Source: Xanthobacteraceae bacterium (GTDB lineage: Bacteria > Pseudomonadota > Alphaproteobacteria > Rhizobiales > Xanthobacteraceae). From it: a DNA stretch of 9,155 nucleotides. Where the stretch lies: the NCBI GenBank assembly GCA_030037185.1, contig JASHRR010000940.1:1-9155 (forward strand), in the 5' to 3' direction. The notes under the pieces are model-generated. The model made no database searches and was not told the origin of the DNA. It saw only the letters and a list, made by a program, of their open reading frames with translations. Positions 6,235-9,155 of the stretch are shown piece after piece. The position numbers and the translations under genes are program-made. Positions within the stretch are counted from its first letter, which is position 1. Each line of letters starts with the position of its first letter.

Positions 6235-6836
6235 CAGGAGTCGACCGGAACCAACCCATCCGCCACACCCCGCTGAGTCGCAAACAGTAACGGATGACTC
6301 GCAGATAGTAACAGAAAGCGGTCGGCACTCAAGTTCGATTCAATATGGAATTACTGAATTACTACCATCCTAGCCTAGAATTCTCTCACTATCTTCGCGC
6401 GACGGTTTGCTAACGTTTTCAGGGGCGCGCTTGCCCAGGAAAAAATCCCAGCGCTCGGTCGACCTGACGCCACCAACTGTAGAGCATATAATATACAATA
6501 CCATACTATTTCATCCGCTGCGGCCCCATCTCGCCGTCTTTGAGCCGATTACTATGAGGTTATCAAGCAGCTTCGTGGGCTGGCCCAGTTCATGTCGGCT
6601 ATCAGTTCTGGCCACGGCTTGGGCTTGACCAGATTCTGCGAGACTGCGGCCTGTCTTCGGTGGTGTGCCTCCAGTCCAAGGCTGTGTGCCCCTGCGCCGC
6701 CTTGCGTTATCGTTCTCGAAGAGAGTGACATGGCGCATCTATTAAGGGGGAGGCGCCAGGCAGTGTTTCCCATCGCCGGAAAGCTGAGTTCTGTCCGGGG
6801 TGCCGAAGTCCCAGAGGAGCGGCTGCGCGCGGTGCT
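6235..6836. other. no recognisable gene; direct repeats upstream of DUF2946
   Basis: The left end holds the direct repeat pair at 6276-6314 and a tandem octamer GAATTACT (6348-6363). From about 6400 to 6836 several open frames exist on both strands, but none shows a ribosome-binding site together with a recognisable motif. The stretch may be more eroded coding DNA, but I cannot identify it. Confidence 0.5.
6276..6314 (-). promoter_or_regulatory. two 18-base direct repeats, 21-base period
   Basis: AGTCGCAAACAGTAACGG (6276-6293) and ACTCGCAGATAGTAACAG (6297-6314) match at 14 of 18 positions and start exactly 21 bases apart, two helical turns. They lie 66-104 bases upstream of the DUF2946 start on the minus strand. 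Tandem direct repeats at this spacing are typical of OmpR/PhoB-type response-regulator sites. The binding protein is unknown. Confidence 0.35.
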
Positions 6837-7412
6837 CTATTTGCGGGTGGAGGCGGGCTTCTCCAGCGGATACCAGAATGTCTGATGGCAACTCTCGCAA
6901 ACATTCTCCATTCGACCACCGATGTTTTCTAGTAAGGGGATGTTTTGAGACTCACTAGTCCGCAACGCTTCTAAACCAAGACCCTGCAGTGCCTTAGCAA
7001 AGGCATCGAAACTCTTTCGTTCCTTCTTTATAAGCGCGGTTATCTCGGCGGGCTCTAGCTCGACGCCCGGGGCGTCTGATTTGGTTCCGGCCGGAGCCCC
7101 TTCGCGACCCGGCATCATCAGCAGGTTTGCCCCCTCGATCATCCGAACAGCCGCATGACGCACATTGCGCCACTCCTCTGGCGTTTTCGGAGACAAATCG
7201 TGAATGCCTTGTTTATCGACAATCGCTCCTGCCGCTCCCCAAAGTACGTCCGCGGATGGATCGATGATCGATGCCATTACATCTTTGATAGAGGTGCGGA
7301 CTTGCGGATCGCCCTTTGCGGTTTTCTGTTGAGCGATGGCGAGCGAAGATGCGGATACCGCGATTGCTCCCAAGGCCGCCGAGCACAAGGCGGCCGCTAT
7401 GTGCCTTCTCAT
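6837..7412 (-). CDS. cytochrome c' -like (class II) exported monoheme cytochrome
   Basis: A 191-residue protein with an Ala-rich signal peptide (residues 1-27, cleavage probably after SLAIA) and one C-terminal heme motif CESCH (172-176). The heme at the extreme C-terminus of an otherwise helical protein is the class II, cytochrome c' arrangement. Recognisable family phrases include ASIIDPSADVLWGA near the N-terminus of the mature protein, TPEEWRNVRHAA, ANLLMMPGR and the C-terminal CHQTFWYP. It is longer than classical cytochrome c' (about 130 mature residues) and belongs to a less studied branch. Likely periplasmic; ligand and partner unknown. The start is clear: AGGAG 6 bases before ATG 7412. 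It looks intact and stands alone, with only decayed genes on both sides. Confidence 0.85.
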   Translation of the reverse strand: MRRHIAAALCSAALGAIAVSASSLAIAQQKTAKGDPQVRTSIKDVMASIIDPSADVLWGAAGAIVDKQGIHDLSPKTPEEWRNVRHAAVRMIEGANLLMMPGREGAPAGTKSDAPGVELEPAEITALIKKERKSFDAFAKALQGLGLEALRTSESQNIPLLENIGGRMENVCESCHQTFWYPLEKPASTRK

Positions 7413-7570
7413 TCGCTATCTCCTTCAACAGACCAAGTCAATCATAGCGCCTGCGCGCTTGCTCGAAAACAGGGCTGCGCGCTGTCCATCGCCCTCAAGG
7501 ATCACCCGCGAAGGCTCGCGGCGTCACCGTGCGAGGGAGCCGCCGCCGCAGTTCCCAATGATCTCCTCGG

Positions 7571-7800
7571 TTAAATCAGGCCGAACGAGAACGTCGCGCG
7601 GAGCCCCCAAGTCTGTAGCAGCGAATTTCGATATGGTCGACATTGAGGTTCGAGCGCACGTACCGGAAATAGTTTAGTCCCCCTATCTGTCGAGGCATCC
7701 TTGAGCAAGCGGGCGAAAGGGGAATTATCCGAAACGAAATGCACGGCAGACCGCATGAGAACGTGATATCTCTTGCCGGGAGTAGCCAGCGCGAGGAGGG
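7571..7800 (-). pseudogene. probable outer-membrane beta-barrel protein, C-terminal remnant
   Basis: Three overlapping minus-strand frames together give a barrel-like C-terminus: LMRSAVHFVSDNSPFARLL in one, GLNYFRYVRSNLNVDHIEI in the next, and SLLQTWGLRATFSFGLI back in the first, ending at TAA 7571-7573. Alternating polar and hydrophobic residues and a terminal strand with aromatic residues are typical of TonB receptors or other outer-membrane barrels. At least two frameshifts are needed. No plug, TonB box or signal peptide is visible to the right, so the specific family cannot be named. It lies close to a PepSY remnant, which fits a receptor-plus-PepSY pair, but that is inference. Confidence 0.35.
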
Positions 7801-7881
7801 GAGGCGGGGTGGAACGGGCGTATTGTGGGGACTTCTTATTCCCGGAACTCGCACCGCCCGGACCCACGCCCGCGGCAAGTT

Positions 7882-8166
7882 CGCCGATCCCTTCTCAGGC
7901 TACACCTCGGGGTTGGCGCTGCGGTCGTCGTCTACATCTTTTGATGAACCTCAGCGGCTGCGTCATTCTCTTCGAAGACGAACTGTACCGCTTCTCCTCC
8001 CCCGATCCAGCGCTGACCAAGCATCTTGCGGGGGCTGTATGCCATTCACTCAGGGTCGGCCGGCGGATGGTTCACCAAAACCTTGTGGGCCGCCTCCGGC
8101 CTTCTCACCTCGCTCCTCGCCGTAACGGGAGTGACGGACTGCGCCGGAGAGCGCCCAAACCCTTGA
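7882..8166 (+). pseudogene. PepSY-associated transmembrane protein, internally deleted
   Basis: The remnant begins with RRSLLRLHLGVGAAVVVYIF, stops at TGA 7942-7944, and resumes one frame over as LMNLSGCVILFEDELYRF. Together these make the first membrane helix of PepSY-TM proteins, usually HxWxGLxxGxxLxxxxxTGxxLVFxxEL. A second shift before 8035 leads to LYAIHSGSAGGWFTKTLWAA and LLAVTGV, which is the family's last helix (LHxGxxGGxxxKxLWALxGLxxxLLxVTG). The 250 or more residues that normally lie between are gone, so a large internal deletion has joined the two ends; only about 95 codons remain. This is the second PepSY remnant in the window, on the opposite strand from the one at 2803-3562, and they overlap in family regions only slightly. 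Confidence 0.6.
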
Positions 8167-8184
8167 TTGATTAATGAGCAGTCG

Positions 8185-8579
8185 CTAAATCTTCGGACCG
8201 CCGTCGTTATCGTCACCTGACGGCATTTTCTTGCCACCTGGAAGTTCGACCGAGCGCGCCGTCCCCGTGAACGGCTCCGACTTGGCGCGATACCCGCGCA
8301 CGGTGATCTGGTCGCCCTCCTTTAGCATGCTCTTGGTCCACCCTTTTTTCTCGAGCATGGCAGGACTTGCCGCTTCGAGGCTCCAATCCCTCGTCCGTCC
8401 GCTTGGATCCTGGACCGCAACGTGGAAGACGACATGGGGCTCGTTCCAGTCGACCTTCGTCACCTTTCCGGTCAGATTTAAAGGTGCGCTAGCGTCGAAT
8501 TCGGACGCGAATGGGTCATGTGCAAACGCGGGGGCCGTTAGGATGAGAAGCCCGACGCCGCAAAACTGGCGATTTTCAT
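8185..8579 (-). pseudogene. DUF6152 family exported protein, frameshifted in signal peptide
   Basis: A strong ribosome-binding site (AGGAGA 7 bases upstream) precedes ATG 8579, which reads MKIASFA and then hits TAA at 8538-8540. The adjacent frame is open and supplies the rest of a normal signal peptide, GVGLLILTAPAFA, followed by the mature protein AHDPFASEFD, LTGKVTKVDWNEPHVVFHV, DWSLEAASPAMLEKKGW and KEGDQITVRGYRAK. These are the DUF6152 landmarks: A-H near the mature N-terminus, the GxVTKVxWxxPH strand and the GW...L..GDxxTVxG block. A single indel between about 8560 and 8540 therefore separates start and body. An in-frame GTG at 8610 lacks a ribosome-binding site. The mature domain is undamaged, so this is either very recent inactivation or a sequence error. 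Function of the family is unknown. Confidence 0.75.
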
Positions 8580-8740
8580 GACCTAATCTCCTTGAGGAAC
8601 GCGCGAACACGCAACCAGAAACCAACTCGGAAATCGGAATACGGTTCCGGGTACAGGTCTTGCAATCAGAAGTTGTTGCTCGCGTTGTCTTCACGGGATT
8701 GCCTGTCAACCCTGAGAAGACGATGGGATCGGAGGCGGCA

Positions 8741-9127
8741 TCAATATTTGGGAGGCGCTGCCGCCCGACCGAACACCGTTCCATCGGGAAGGGTGATATC
8801 GAGAAATTGACCACCATTTGTCCCATCACGTAGCGGGCGGACCGTCGCAGTAACGGCCATCCCGGGGGTGAGTGTCCTTGGCTGCCAACCCTCCCGCGCC
8901 AAGCCGCTCGATCCGTTCATTTCAATTGCCCACTCCTCGGGACGCCCCTTTCTGTCAACCGTCAACATGATCCACGCATGAGGGCTCGTCCACTGGAACT
9001 CCTTGACGGTCCCTTCCAACGTCACCTCCCTCCCAGAATCGAACCTTGCAAACGCATGGTGCGCCTGCGCGGTGATCGTGGACGCTCCAACAATGATGCC
9101 AGCGAGAACTAGCGCTTTGATTGTCAT
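8741..9127 (-). CDS. DUF6152 family exported protein
   Basis: An intact 128-residue protein. Residues 1-22 form a signal peptide (MTIKALVLAGIIVGAS, cleavage after AQA), giving a mature start HHAFARFD with the His pair (23-24) typical of the family. VTLEGTVKEFQWTSPHAW (35-52), EEWAIEMNG (64-72) and LTPGMAVTATVRPLRDGTNG follow in the usual order. The conserved His pair and SPH suggest a small periplasmic beta-barrel that might bind metal or cofactor, but no activity is established. GGAG lies 6 bases before ATG 9127. It is the first of two tandem paralogues; 160 bases separate its stop from the start of the next, and both point the same way, so they could share a transcript. Confidence 0.85.
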   Translation of the reverse strand: MTIKALVLAGIIVGASTITAQAHHAFARFDSGREVTLEGTVKEFQWTSPHAWIMLTVDRKGRPEEWAIEMNGSSGLAREGWQPRTLTPGMAVTATVRPLRDGTNGGQFLDITLPDGTVFGRAAAPPKY

Positions 9128-9155
9128 TGCTGTCTCCGCGCAAAGTTCCTATTGG

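Noticed and set aside
6407..6885. Overlapping open frames on both strands
   Set aside because: Translations are low-complexity and Arg/Ser/Pro-rich as expected for chance frames in GC-rich DNA; the last part is antisense to the cytochrome c' gene.
7506..7521. Terminator CCGCGA-AGGC-TCGCGG after the barrel remnant
   Set aside because: The 6-base stem is perfect but is not followed by a T-run on the minus strand; too short to claim.
1..9155. CRISPR array, tRNA or rRNA genes
   Set aside because: I looked for regularly spaced repeats, cloverleaf-like segments and conserved rRNA strings and saw none.

Overview
The window looks like an accessory, strongly eroded stretch of an alphaproteobacterial chromosome, most likely Bradyrhizobium, Rhodopseudomonas or a close relative. 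This rests on the GC-rich codon use of the intact genes, on a palindromic intergenic repeat at 1841-1887 that I associate with that group, and on the recognised families (CcoP-like cytochrome c, GFA, ExbBD with PepSY proteins, DUF2946, DUF6152). That placement is inference; no rRNA, tRNA or other marker gene is present.

Layout. 1-2800: a near-perfect 32-base inverted repeat (214-245 and 2734-2765) brackets about 2.5 kb. Inside it are the 3' tail of a tyrosine recombinase, a CsoR-operator-like palindrome, an intact diheme cytochrome c gene (900-1778), the palindromic repeat, the 5' part of a GFA-family gene, and an IS transposase remnant abutting it. 2800-4840: the wreck of a TonB-type iron (or other metal) uptake locus, with a PepSY membrane protein on the minus strand and exbB then exbD on the plus strand, all broken by frameshifts and stop codons. 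5022-5437: two small, apparently intact minus-strand genes, one encoding a Cys-rich probable zinc protein. 5438-6836: mostly non-coding, with a frameshifted DUF2946 gene preceded by two 18-base direct repeats one 21-base period apart. 6837-7412: an intact cytochrome c'-like gene. 7571-8166: remnants of a probable outer-membrane beta-barrel and of a second PepSY protein that has lost its middle. 8185-9127: two tandem DUF6152 genes, the downstream one frameshifted in its signal peptide.

Functionally, the apparently intact genes encode exported proteins (diheme c, c'-type monoheme and one DUF6152 protein) plus two small cytoplasmic proteins. The broken genes are mainly metal-uptake and envelope functions or mobile-element parts. 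The same DNA holds intact cytochrome genes and heavily frameshifted neighbours with premature stops and missing segments, so genuine decay is more likely than poor sequence, though single indels could still be sequencing errors. I did not find a convincing new multi-gene system. The best leads are the inverted-repeat-bracketed cytochrome segment, the anchorless CcoP-like diheme cytochrome, and the tandem DUF6152 pair.
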